Assembly (NCBI GenBank): GCA_011317545.1
Contig: WUJK01000014.1
Location: forward strand, 682,001 to 746,000
Direction: 5' to 3'
DNA length: 64,000 bases
Source of the DNA: Coniella vitis
Taxonomy: Eukaryota; Ascomycota; Sordariomycetes; Diaporthales; Schizoparmaceae
The position numbers and the translations under genes are program-made. Every line of letters begins with the position of its first letter. Position 1 is the first letter of the stretch. The notes under the pieces are model-generated. The model searched no databases. It was not told the origin of the DNA and saw only the letters and a list, made by a program, of their open reading frames with translations. This document shows, piece by piece, positions 33,896 through 46,300 of this stretch.

Positions 33896-35868
33896 GATGT
33901 GGCGCTGGGGTGACAAAAACGAAAGATACGACGCAAACAAGCGAGCAAGCAACGCAAGCAAACAAACAATTTCGGGTTTCTATCGGGGAACATGCGGTAA
34001 ATTAAGAAGAAAAAGAAAAAAAGAATAGACCAGTCTTTTTATCACCCTTACCTGTAGAAGTGCAATGTGCTCACTTGGGGGTGTTGTAGGAGGAGGATGG
34101 CGCCTCGGCAGCAGTCAAGCCACAGGTATCGCACTTGCATGGGATGCCGGGTAGATTTACTTTTTGGCCAAGTATTTATCGAGAGGCGTTTGGTTTTCGT
34201 GGCATTTCATCAGCTCGATTAAGTAAATGACAAGGGGATTCCTGTTTCTTTCTTTTTCTTATGTGCCGATATTAACTGCATTTGAGCTCGAGCCATGAAG
34301 TCAGGCAAGTAAGTGCTTACCTGCTATTACTATGTAATCACATCTCATGTACATCATACGGACTCGAGTGGTGATGCTTTCGAAGGGTTGCTATAACCCC
34401 CCGCCCCAAAACAAAAAGGTGCAAAGCACAGTTGGACAGGGTATGCTGCAATGCAATGCTACGGTTACTCTGGCCATCTCTTTTACTAGAGCTATGTACA
34501 TAGTATATCCCGCGGCAAGAACGCATCCGCCGAAGAAAAAGGGGTGGTTACACTGCGTTTTCTGGCGTGCATTATGGAAATGTCACTTTCCCTCAACTTT
34601 CAAGGGAAAGTATCTTAATATGGGTATTTATCTAATTCTGAGTGGGTGGCAGGGTGACAGGGTGAGTGGTGGTCATCTCGTAGATCAGAGGAAGGAACTG
34701 AGGCTCCGGATCTGGACTAGTACTTCGGTTCTTGTTGCTGGGCTCCCAAAATCTTATGATATTTCCTCCCCTGGACCGAAGGCCTTTGGGTGTTTGAATC
34801 AGGGCTCTTGGCAAATGGGTACGTGTACTATTTGCATGACTCTAGGCAGTTATACTACTGTATAATTTGTCTATAAAAAGTAACCATGTCGCCAACATAT
34901 AGGGGAATCACAACAGCGCAGCCGGGAGTATGATGTACTGCTATGTATATACATAGTATAGTAACAGCACAAGGTCTGATTGGAGAGCTGTACCGTGTAC
35001 TGTGTTCACGGGTCACCCAAGTCAGGGAAGGGAAAGCCGGAAGGCGCAAGCCGGTACTTGTTTCACCCATGTACTAGCGCTACTTATGTAGCTAGTAGTA
35101 GTACCCAGCAGGCCTTGACTAGGTATGCTTGACTCCAAGGTTGGCGTCAAGGTTGGCATACTGTGAGAGTAAAAGATCAAGCCTACCTAGTACGGCAGTA
35201 CGGGTAGCCGTAGCGTCACCACCCAGCGCCATCCGATGTCCTTAGCAAGTACTGCATTGTATTGTTCAGGGCAGATCCGAGTGTGTGCTGTGTGCCAAGT
35301 CTGCTTAGTATCCGTCTTTGTAGGCCCGTGCTTTTCGGTTATTTCTCCAGTTTCTCCGATGACTTCAGGCTATGTACTATGCATCACTACGTAGAAGGTA
35401 CTACATAGTAGTAATGGGAGGAGCACTATGAAAGGGAAGGAAAGGGGGCTTCCCTGGATGCTCTCCTTCCATATCGAGCACAACAAAGGTCTGTCCTGCT
35501 CATCTGGGGTTCGAGACAGCAAGCACACTTTGCGCCCCCTCTGCCCCCCCCTGTGGAAGGATCCGAGCCCCAGAAATTCACACACGCGCTATTCCCAACG
35601 CTCTGGGAGGGATCAGCGCTGGCCAGGGGGTGGGAGGCGCTGTGACCTGCGCCTGCGCCTGCACGCACCACGCGCACCACCGCACTTCTCTCGCTCATTG
35701 TCTTCGTCTCCTGTCTCTTTCTCTCTTGTTGCTGCCAGATGCTTCATTGATGTTGATCAAACTGGCCTGATCTGGTGGATAACCATCAAACCAGGGTTCT
35801 TGGAGGCGTGCCGAGCCGTAAATCGTAAAACCGCGCAGACCAGTCAGCTTTTTACTTAGTGCCTGCCT

Positions 35869-35904
<36 letters not shown>

Positions 35905-36292
35905 GGGGGGGTATTTGATACGTCAACCACAGGCCCAAGCCATCCCATCGCCTGCCGCTGCGCACTGTCGCCTGCACTGCTTACATTATTACTTCTACAT
36001 TATTGCTCCATTACATTGGCTAACTGCGCTACTGCACTTCTGGCTGCTGCTGGTGATGAGTGAAAGAGCCCAAGCCAGCCAAACGCCCGAGACAAGCACG
36101 ACAGCATCGATCGACCAACCAACACCCAACTCTGTCTTTTCTTCACCCTTGTGCCCTTCGATTTGTTTTGCTACCAACTGAGTAGCCTTGGCTGCGTCCT
36201 GTGTTGGTTGGGGACGCTCGCATTGCCGCAGCCATTGAGTCCAGTCCAACCCAGCCAGTCCAGTCCCGGGGCCTCCAACTTCTGATGCGTCA
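33896..36292. other. Long intergenic region between LYS2 and the zinc-cluster regulator
   Basis: 2.4 kb, no convincing gene. Several TACTATGTA/TACATAGTA words occur (34327, 34492, 34945, 35368-35410), some as short palindromes. A 33-T run followed by 8 G lies at 35871-35911, within the probable leader or promoter of the regulator. Confidence 0.5.
35871..35911. repeat. Poly(T)33 followed by poly(G)8
   Basis: Long homopolymer pair about 380 bp before the start of the zinc-cluster gene. It could act as a nucleosome-excluding poly(dT) element; its exact length is uncertain in any assembly. Confidence 0.85.
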
Positions 36293-39200
36293 ATGGAAGC
36301 ACCCGCCCTCGCAGCGACAGCCGGCGGAAGCATCGCGACATCCATCTCGAGGTCGCCGTCCCTTCATCATCAGCACCAACACCAGCACCAGCCGCCGCCA
36401 CCTTCTTCGTCCCAACAGCCCGTCCACAAGCGGCCGCGTCTGGGCGCCTCCAATGACAGCTGCTCGACCTGTAGGCTGCGAAAGGTGCAGTTGACCTTCT
36501 TCCCCGTCCACCGCTTCCGTCGCCTCCATCATCCCATCTCCCAGTCAGCTTCGTCACCTTGTCGTGTCTGGTCGATCTGATTGATGGCACGCTGGTCCGC
36601 TACACACATTGCGCCACTAGATGAGCCAGTTGCGCAAAGCCTTTGCTACGAGATCCCCCCAACCCAGCGAGACAGCAACAAAATGGGCAGCTCCAGCTGA
36701 CTGGCCATCCTCTGATGTAGATAAAATGCCCCGGACGACCTGGCGGTGAACACGGAGTGCCGTGTGATAAATGCGCAAAAGCCAGTGTCAAGTGTGGCTT
36801 TGTTGGCGATGGCGGTGGAAAAGGTGAGCACCTCTTCTTGATGACCCTCCACGTTCCTCCTCCGCCTCCACCAACAAACCTCGCTCATCACCTTCCACTA
36901 CTACTTGCGCATGCTGTTGCGAGATCCTGCGTCACCTTCTCAGAAGCGGGCTTGACAGCTGGTTTGGAATGCTCTGCACCCTCTGTCTCTCCTCGCTAGC
37001 CATCCTGATTGTGGCATCAAGCGGCACTGCTGTGCCACCACTCGCTTCACCGTTGTACAGCGTCTTTGTGCGCGTATGGATCAACTCTGCCCCAAGCTGC
37101 ATCTCGCCGTAGTTCTCGGACTCCTATGTCATTTGAGAACGGCTTTCAGGTGTGCCTCTGTCGAAGTAGAGACCTCTCGCTTGATCTTGTATCGTCTGCT
37201 CCCGTCCATTGTGTCGGGGTCAATGGCCCAATGATCCAACGGCCGTGTTTGCCTTGCTAACACTTATTCCTCCTTGTCCAAAGTCTCGCGAGTTACTCCT
37301 ACCCAGGATTTGACGGAAGCTGGTACTCGCCGCAAACGTGCACAGCGTGCCTGTGAGGCTTGCCATTCTCACAAAACCAAATGCTCTGGTGACTTTCCGA
37401 AATGCAAGCGGTGCCTCGAGCATGGCCTCATGTGCGAATATAAGGCATCGAGGCGGAAATTCGCATCTTCCTCGGCTGCCTCGCCAAACAGCGCTCTCCA
37501 TCCGACTCCGACCGCAACAGTCGCCCCTCGTGCCTTACCGCCTGGTGTGACCGCCGAAGCCAAACAACTCGTTTCACCGAGCGCCTCGAGCGTGTCTCCG
37601 GCCCTGACAGACTCGACCCGAGCACCTTCGATGGGAAATGTCCTTATCTCAGAGTAAGTACAGGCCGACGAGCGTTGCAGCTTGTGGATTCGAGGTTACT
37701 CAGCGGCCTTCGTAAGAATCACGCCGTTGAGAATGGTCCCTACTTTGCGTCTGGACGAGGTTGTTTCGGACGTTGTCCCGTCTTGTTCTTTGGGGTATAC
37801 CAAATCTTCACAGTAGCACGCTCTCTAACTTCTTCCTCCTCCAGAGACATTCTCGCGCGCTCGGATTTGCTCTTGAGGCATTTTGATGTCTGGTTTGACG
37901 CATGGGCTAGACTGCCCCTGCTGGCTGTCTTACACCCCGAAGAAACATACGCGGGCATTCGAGAGAAAACACTGAACCCAAATATTGCCAGATGTATATG
38001 CGCAATAACAACCAGGTTCATTTATCCTGGATCGATAAACATGCCTGAATTCGCCGAAAGATGCGCCGAAGATGTCGACCAACACATCGTAAAGCATATT
38101 GGCTCCTTTCTCAACGAAGGCGATGGACTCGATAATCTTGTCATACTCATCATTACAGTGTGCTACTTTTGGATAGAAGGGTCCATGGGAAAAGTTTGGA
38201 TGTATATGGGTCTTGCTGGTCGCCTGATCACCGCTCTACAGTTAAACTGGGAAGGAGCAGGAGAATCGCCCGTCAGACAAGAGATTATACGCCGCGCCGT
38301 CTGGACGATATGGAAACTCGACCGCTATTTGGCCAATGGTTTTGACGAGCACCTCGTCTTGCGGGACGACGTAATGCACCTCAAGGTTCCTAGCACCGAC
38401 CAAGGATTTCCCGAAGAAAGCGATACAATCGTGGCTGCGGCCTCGCCTCACACGGCCCAACCCTTGGAAAAACCGTTATGCGCATACCTCGTAGCTGTGT
38501 ACAGAATGAAGCACCTTATTCTCGGAATCACCAAAAAGCTCGCGGACTCCCCGACGTCACACCCACGGATGGCTCGACCCGAGACATCGCATTTCCTCAA
38601 GCAGGTCGTCCAGCTACAGTCGAGGCTCCTCCACTTCAATCAATCTCTCCCTGCACAGCTTAAAGTGTCCGATACGTCCGTCATTGAGCGATGGGTCAAT
38701 ACGACAGATTGCGGAAGCTTCATCATGCTGTACACTGTCTTCTGGGAGCTGTACGTTGACTTGTACAGGTTTTCCATACCTGGTTTGCGCGAGGAAGCAA
38801 GCGCAGAGTTTGCCAAACAGCTACCTCCAGACTTTGTGGAAAAGTCGCAAAAGCAAGCAGTTGGGTATGCTGTGAGCCTGTCTCAGTTTTGGCGAGCAGC
38901 ACAAGCGGTTGCTTCGTCGAGGTCATGGGTTAACGGGAGGGAACGGCTTTTGACTGTGGATCAGACTCTGGTACATCACTTACAGGTTCACTCACTGTTC
39001 TGGTTCAGAATTCCCAGCTAACTCTGAGCCTTGCAGATACTCCACGTTATTCAGGTCACCAAAGTACTCTTGGCTGCCAGACAACATCGTCTGTATGACA
39101 ATCTGGAGGAGCTCAGTTCGGCACCACTTTTGACCAAAGAGCCCATCAATGACGATACGCTCATGGCTTTGGTTCAGTCCAATTTGAAGATTTTTGATGG

Positions 39201-39992
39201 TTTTGCTGTATTCTTCCCAATAACAATCGAAACTCATGTAAGTCTGACCCTCATTTTGGATGCTGCCGGGGATACTGACAAGGCTGGGCTTGGCCAGACG
39301 CGCGACCTCCGCCTGGCAGTGGATGGAATTCACAATAATATTCCTTATGACAACCCTAGAGAGACTATTGGGTGAGTTTCGTCCTGAATGAGCGACTGAA
39401 TTTGCTTGATCAATGATTGACATAGGAGCTTGTCATCAGCCTCCCCGCCCGAAAAGCACCAGAAAACATACGGTTACCAGGACCGCACTACATGCTCGAA
39501 CAAGCGATTGCGCCACCGGATAGTATACCACACGACAGACAACATCCGAATGTCTCCAAGGCGGACGACTTTTTACGTTCCAAGAGGCAGTCCCCAAGAC
39601 GAGACTCCATATCATCTGCGACTGAACTTAGCCAACCGGGACAAAGACCGGAAATCCCAATTTGGCTTGCCTCTGCTCGGATGGCCCCGCCAGCACCGAG
39701 CAGGACGCAATCAACTCCGCACAGGTCCCCTACCGGCCGGCCACCGCCAGATGGGGGGCCTGGAGGCCCTCACCAACATCTCTATACCCGCGCAGGCTCC
39801 TGGTCCACGCCAGGGCCAACCTATAGTGCTGGTTCCTCGGTATCACCGCTTCCGCTACCGCCTCCAACGAACCAGCACAGCTATATGAACCCCATATTTG
39901 GACTTGGTGGAACTCATGATACCCATCCTGGATTTTATCACAGGGCAGGCGGCAAGACCTTGCCCTTCCCAGATATCGATTCGATTATGTGA
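36293..39992 (+). CDS. Transcription factor with two tandem Zn2Cys6 clusters
   Basis: Seven exons in my model (36293-36484, 36721-36823, 37284-37653, 37845-38985, 39037-39237, 39298-39371, 39440-39992), 877 residues, all phases closing. After a His/Pro/Gln-rich start there are two binuclear zinc clusters. The first spans the first splice: Cys57, 60, 67, 79, 82, 89 (CSTCRLRK|IKC...CDKC). The second is Cys122, 125, 132, 139, 142, 149 (RACEACHSHKTKC...CKRC). A Ser/Ala/Pro linker follows, then a helical domain of about 500 residues resembling the fungal middle homology region (RDEIIRR-type: VRQEIIRRAVWTIWKLDRYL, FLKQVVQLQSRLLHFN). The C-terminus is Pro/Ser/Gly/His-rich, fitting an activation region. 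Intron 2 is long (460 nt) and could hide an exon. The fused double cluster is unusual; a two-gene reading is less likely because the phases fit. Targets unknown. Confidence 0.75.
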
Positions 39993-42664
39993 TTGATTAT
40001 TCTTTTCTTAATTTGGTGTATGTGATTGTCAATATCTATCTTGGCAAGCATCAGCCCTCCCCTCCTTTCCCCTCGCCCCAGGGGGCCAGAGGGCGGCGGT
40101 TGCAGAGCACAGCAAGAACATTTGTGTTTTTGCTGTTAAATCCTCTTGCTGTTGTAGGCTGTCGCAGCGATACACACATATATAATTGATATTTACGAAC
40201 GAAAGATATGACGATGACCTCATTTATGTATGTCAGGTATGCAAATAAGAAGTGTGCAATTTCGCCCATCGATTGATGGTAATCGAGATCAGATGATTTA
40301 CTGGTGATGTATAAGTGAGACGTGCAAAACACTCCTGGCTGCGTGATCGACAAGTCAAAGCTAGGATGCATTGACGGTCTCCCATACCATATACTGTAAT
40401 CAGGCAAAGAAGGGTCAGTAATGGACGGAAAGGCTAGTCGTGCCCTGTTCTGTTTGGAATGGGTAAACGCTTGGCTCCTAAGGACCACATATGGCTTGAA
40501 CAACGGTGCATATTGCAGGTACATACTTATCCAAGTAAGTTGAGTTCCGAACCTCGCTTCTCGTTTGCCAGTACCATATCCAGTACCTCGATTTAATTCC
40601 TTGATGACCCTAGCTTATGATAATTATCACTCAGTATCAATACCGTGTTCTAAGAAAACATGGATGCGACATGAATCTTTGTTGAACACAAACGATATCC
40701 TGCTAGGTTATCCCATGGAAATGGCAAGTCATGTACATAGCAGCCCCATTGAGAGCTCGGAAACCAGCAAACTTGATTGGCTTGCGCGTCAAAGGCACGA
40801 GGCTGCGCAAGCTGGTTTGGTGATATGCATGTTGGTTCGGTGTGCAGCAGGCTCGGAAACTTTGAGGACATGATTGGTCCATTACTTGTCATTTTGGCAA
40901 ACGCTTTGGGTTGCATCAATGTATTTTATTTCTACTGCAGCTTTTTCTTATAGTACGTCATGACGACAAATATATATACCGCCATTCTGAATGGGGTCTT
41001 TGGTATTGTATCCAGTACATCTACACCACCCTTGCAAAAAGAAACCTGGGCATCGAGCGGTACTGACTTAGCAAGGTGGTTGGTTGGTTGATTGGTTGGT
41101 GGGAGAGTCTAAAATTTTGCGCAGAGATCTGCCAGCTGCAACCAGGACGCCCGTGCCCAGAGCCTTGGGGATACAGCGTGCGGAGCGCGATTCCATGCGA
41201 AGCTCGTCTTGTTGGATTGATTCTACGCGACAGTTGCTGCCATGCCTTGGGAATCCCAAATACTTTGGAACAAGCCAGACTGGCCGCGGAATCGTGACGT
41301 TTCGAGCCGTGCAGGAAGGAGACCGAGACCTAAATCTCGTAGGCATCACGTGAGCCCTTCAGCATGCGTGCGACGCCATAGAATGGAATGGGGTATACTT
41401 TACGCGGCCGTACATATGTATAGCAGAATGAACAAAATTTCCCTTTGAGAGACGTTTCCATTCCCAGGGTCTTTGTATTCAACCATACGATAACACTCGA
41501 TATCCACATACATATCTATCGACAATGAGCTGAGTGTAAAAAGGAGTCCGCCCCGAGAAGAAAAGCAGCATATATTGTGCCGGCGCATACTGGCACGCAT
41601 ATACAGTACTTTAGATGAGCTCGCACCGATCAACGAATCTGCCAAGGGTCATTTCGTCCATCTCTGGTATCCTTTTCTCTACTAGTACCCTCTTGTTCCC
41701 ATACGAATATTGATATCTTTGACCAGGGACCGTGGTCGGCACAGACGCAACACGAGAATGTCAAGGATGGCGCACGGCCGCGGGCAATAAACAAAGAACA
41801 CCAGGGCCGTGCTGGCGACATAGCAATCTTGAAACACCTTTTCTTGGTACTCAATTAATGAGCGTCGACCAGGAAGACCGGGGCTGTAGCGGGACATGTT
41901 TTGCATCTCATCACGGGCAGTCACACGCAATGCGGAGATTGCTATATGCTTTGGGGCGCGCAGAAGGTATCTGTGTTCTGAGAAATAGTGATTACACAAT
42001 ATTGAAAATGTACAAATCCACACGAGCCAATATTGAACCAAAAATGATGATAATAGATGCTCGCTTTGCTTGTCATGGAAATTCGTGCTCCCGCACCCCC
42101 TTCCATAAGCATGCAACAGATGCCCGAAGAATACTTCCGTTTGATGCTGAACATAAACAACCACCAAACAGGTACGCACAAGAGAAAGAAAAAAAGACTA
42201 CAAGTTTTCCAAATCACTGCTGGTCCCAGGGTGTCTTGTCCAGATTCGGGGCTTGTTGAGCCTTGTGGCTTAGGTGCGGGAGATTCTTCGCGTTGTTGGA
42301 CCACACCACAGACCAATGTCTCCAATTTCTGACCCCATTGTCTTGTTTCGCCTAATTCTCACCACCGGCCAGGCACAAGTCATTCCAACGGTAGGAAGAG
42401 GTCTTCACCACTTGGCCGGTGAAAATGAACAAAAGGCAGTGAGCTCGTGTACTGGGTATCTCGGCTGTCGGCTGTAAATCTGGCATCTCTCCAAACTCCA
42501 AATCCCTCCGAGTTGAGATACGGTATCAAAAAAGAAAAAAGTCGTTACAATGTGGAGGCTTTCCAGTCGCCAAAGCCTCAGCACACTTTGAGTGATCATG
42601 AAAAGGCGGCCAAGTTTTCGATGTTGGCTGAAGATACTGGTTGGTTCGCCCAGGTTCTCCTCTT
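39993..42664. other. Intergenic region, no convincing gene
   Basis: 2.7 kb of mixed composition. Overlapping open frames on both strands between 41680 and 42330 have no conserved look. Nothing else supported. Confidence 0.45.
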
Positions 42665-43243
42665 CTAGTGGTAGTCCTCGTGCGACTTCTCCTTCAGCCC
42701 ACCAATGTCGTCCATGTCGATAGAGTAGAAGCTGCCGGCCTTCTCGTACGCTGGCAGCTGATCCTCGTCTAGGGGCTCCAGTCCAACAGCCGCATTGTCA
42801 CCAACACGAACGACAACGACACGACCAGACTTGCGCTTGCCACTTGGATGGTCTTCCTCATCTGGGAACGTAATGTGAATCTCGGGAACATTGTCGGGCG
42901 AGTGGGGTGGCGAATTGGGATTCGCCAGCATTGGACGACCGTCCTTGTTGTAGACGATAACGCTGGAGCGGCTCTCCTTGGTCTCGATGGTCAGGTGGTG
43001 GAGGTTCTTGTTCTCGTGAACGACGTCGTTGTAGCAGGGTGGGCTGGCGGCCTGCTGCCTGTTGCGGCGAATTCGCTTCAAAACCATCAGGGTGCCGAGA
43101 AGCATAAGCCCGAGGCTGACAAGGACGGCCAGAATGACGATCAGGAGGTTGATGAGACTGGTATTGCCAGTGTCGTCGTCATCGTCACGGGTGACGTGAA
43201 TGGGCGAGCGAGCCTGCAGCGACTGTCCAAGTATAGCAGGCAT
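42665..43243 (-). CDS. Single-pass membrane protein, conserved hypothetical
   Basis: A 192-residue single-exon protein; the ATG at 43243 is the first in frame. A short N-terminal segment (MPAILGQSLQARSPIHVTRD) and an Asp run precede one transmembrane helix at about 29-53 (SLINLLIVILAVLVSLGLMLLG shortened), followed by a basic stop-transfer stretch (KRIRRNRQ). The cytosolic tail looks well conserved: PPCYNDVVHENKNLHHLTIE, SSVIVYNKDGRPML, NPNSPPHSPDNVPEIHITFP, KSGRVVVVRVG and DEDQLPAYEK ending in GSFYSIDMDDIGGLKEK. PPCY and LPAYEK resemble PY-type motifs that recruit Rsp5-like WW-domain ubiquitin ligases; a role as adaptor or signalling anchor is inference. I do not know a characterised homologue. 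A TA/GT microsatellite lies 14-72 nt upstream of the ATG. Confidence 0.8.
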   Translation of the reverse strand: MPAILGQSLQARSPIHVTRDDDDDTGNTSLINLLIVILAVLVSLGLMLLGTLMVLKRIRRNRQQAASPPCYNDVVHENKNLHHLTIETKESRSSVIVYNKDGRPMLANPNSPPHSPDNVPEIHITFPDEEDHPSGKRKSGRVVVVRVGDNAAVGLEPLDEDQLPAYEKAGSFYSIDMDDIGGLKEKSHEDYH

Positions 43244-43256
43244 AATGAATGGCAAT

Positions 43257-43257
43257 G

Positions 43258-43315
<58 letters not shown>
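43257..43315. repeat. Compound (TA)n(GT)n microsatellite
   Basis: About ten TA units run directly into about eighteen GT units, inside the probable 5' leader of the single-pass membrane protein gene. Alternating purine-pyrimidine DNA of this kind can adopt Z-form. Confidence 0.95.
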
Positions 43316-43316
<1 letters not shown>

Positions 43317-46300
43317 AATGAGTGTGATGGTTGTCAATGAACCGTAGCAATCGCTTCTCGAGCCGAAATCAACGGCTGTATGGAGTGTGTATAAAGGAGG
43401 GTGGAAGAATTCGATCCTGACTGGATTGCAAGGTCAGCCTTTCATGCTCCTTGGCGGGTGCTAGACATGCAGAGTTGGGCTGGTGATATTATACTCGAGC
43501 ATCCAACATACATACCTCTTGGGGAGAATGGACCTCGTGGTGGTAGAAGACGGCAATATCAACTAATGACTACTAGTAGGCGGGCGTTTGGACGCCCGGG
43601 CGGGTCTTGAACCAGGAACAACGAGGAACACAAAAGAGAGGATGGGCTCGACTGAAAGAGTGAAGTCGGAGCCTTTGGGGGGAAGCAAAGAGGGGAGAAG
43701 CGAGTTGCAAAGAGAGACTGAGGGTATCGACACGCTCGCCTAAAGAACGGGCACGAGCAGTATCCGGGGAAGTTGCAGCAAACAAGGAGCGAGGGCTGAA
43801 CAAGTCGAGGTCGAGCAGACGACGCCGGCGAGGATGGACCAGGTGGTGAAGAAGAAGAGGAGGGAAAGGAGAGAAGAAGAAAGAGGGCCAGGCCGGCTCC
43901 AAATGAAAGATGGATACGAGAAAGGAGAGTGGCCGCTCACGAGGGGAGACAGCCACCACGCGACCGAATGCAACGATGGGCCTGCAGGCTGCAGGGCAAG
44001 GAGGAGCGAGCACCAGCGAGAGAGTCGTCGCCAGATGCAGACCAATGCAGACCAATGCAGGTCCGGATGGGGATCGCAACGGCGCCAAAGCACGCAGTGG
44101 AGAAGCAAGCCCCGTGCCCGCCGCCATGACTGGCTGCAACCCCTGGCGAGCCCTGGCACCAGCCCGCGCTCAATTTCCCTCCTCAAGAAACACGCCGCCA
44201 ATCACCGGGGCAGGCGCGCCCCAGGGTGGACCCGTCAATTTGAATGGCCCTGTTCTTCCTTTTCGTCCTCGATGGCCCTGCCCAGGCACACAGCCCTGCC
44301 CTTTCGCCTTTCCAGTGGTGACTGCTCTATTGCTCCAGTCCTCCCTCCATCACTCTCTTCGCTTTTGGCAAGTGGGCCAGCGACCACACCCTTTCCATTT
44401 TCTGCACAGCCTGCTGGGACCCTTGCACCCCCAATGCCCTGGTCCTCATCTTGGCACGGCAAGCCGCCGACGGTACCATGTAAATTCTTCGACAAAATGG
44501 CTCCTCTCCTCTGAACCAGGCCTTTTCCTCATCATTGCCGTGTTCTCCAAGCAAGACCTGGCTTGTCTCTACCACGCTCCAAGGTCCAGGCAATCACTTG
44601 CTACGCTATCTTGGCTATGAAAGGATTTCATCTCGACTAGACGGTATGGAAACGACCTCTTGCGCGAGAACGAGCCTGCGTTCGAACAACCACCAATCTT
44701 GGAAGCAATCATATTGTAGGTATGGCCGCTCTGCACTTGTCGGCTCGTCATTCGAACCACGTGACAGCGCCATGAACGCCAAAGCACGAGTGCCAATCCG
44801 AGTAGGCACTGGCGGTTGGCCCAAACCTCCCTGCCATTGGTTGTTGTGGTTCTTACCGGGCAGATTGACTACAGAAATTGTTGTTCCAGTAGGGTAGGAT
44901 CAGCTGGTGCCTTATTCATTAGGGCAGAATCAGCACACATTGAGGCGTCGACTTGCGATGACAACCTGCTACTCCGGGCACCTGCAGCTAGGGGAACGGT
45001 TTGTGTGTTCTACAAAGCCAGCATGCAAGACCAACCAGCTCCGTCTGCATCCTGCGACACTTGAAAAAACTCTGAACACGTCGTCGATAAGCGAAAAAGC
45101 CACCACCGAGAGTCACAACGGTCGTGCTGATCAGGGCACAACGAAACACCGATGCCTGGATGGGGATGGCTTATGAACATCTCTGTCTAACCATTCTGTG
45201 CCTATCAACCATGGACCGACATTAGCACTGGCTTGGGGGCAGCGTTGGACCAGGAACAAGGAATCGTCTGGCTCTGGCGGTTCTTCTATCTTGGGAGGAA
45301 AACGACAACGCTTGACCGGCTTGTCTAGTCATAGTTGCTTGTCTATTGTGTCCATCAGTTAAACCAGGCTGGCGTGCAACGGGATGGCGCACAATATGCA
45401 TTGTCATGAAGCCTGAGAATGGGCGCTGTGGCTGGAGCGTATCAGGGGCATGCCCCAAAGACAGGGTGGAACACAACAGAGGTTCGCCAAATGTCGATTG
45501 GCCATGTTTCACTGTTTTGTCACACAGGTCGGGGGATGAGTGCTAGCTCCCCAAGGTGATCGCCGGAACAATGATCCCAGTATCTTCTTGAATCTGGTGG
45601 TTGCCTCACATGCTGCTGCACCAATTCCCGTCATCGCCACCCCGCTGCTGGGGCTTACAGGAGGACCGCTCTAATCATGCTTATTTTCCCGAAGGTCAAT
45701 GGATGACTAGATGAACCTGTCAGCGCCTGAAATAGAAACGTGGCGGAGATGAAGGATTTCACGCCGACTACATGCCTACTGCTTGCTATTTATGCCCATT
45801 TCCAGTCCATGTTGTTGCCAGTTCCAAGAACGCACGTTTCTCGCTGAAACACAGCTAGGTTGCTGTGTTTGAGTCCTTGATCTCGCTGTATCCTGAAAGC
45901 ATTTTCACAGGACCGGGAGCACGTCTTTTAATGATGCAATGACAACATACTATATAAGCATTCGCCGCGACTAGCCTTGCTCACTGCAGCGAGCTTTCCA
46001 ACCCAAAAAAGAAAAGGGAAAAGGGAAGAAGATCGAAGCGACGCTGTATGCCGGCGAAATCCTTTGACCTCATCCTCAGCAAAAAGATGCCAGATCTACC
46101 CAGGCCAGCTAGGCCAACCTTTGTGGGGTCCGTAGCGAGTGTACAATCGGACAATTCAACCACTCAAAGTTCAAAAGCGCAGTCCAAGGGTTCGTTCATT
46201 GCAATCCGTTCAATCAAGGTGTTCCAAATAGACTCTTCCCAAAGCTTGTGTCCCACCCAGGAGGGGGCAAAATGCGGGGGTTGCCGTCGCATCAACAAGG

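Noticed and set aside
41682..42332. Frames of 165-175 codons on opposite strands
   Set aside because: No family resemblance and mutual overlap; no splice-supported extension.
43573..44620. Long overlapping frames on both strands
   Set aside because: Overlap each other antisense, low-complexity Ser/Leu or Arg/Glu content from skewed base composition, no conserved motif.
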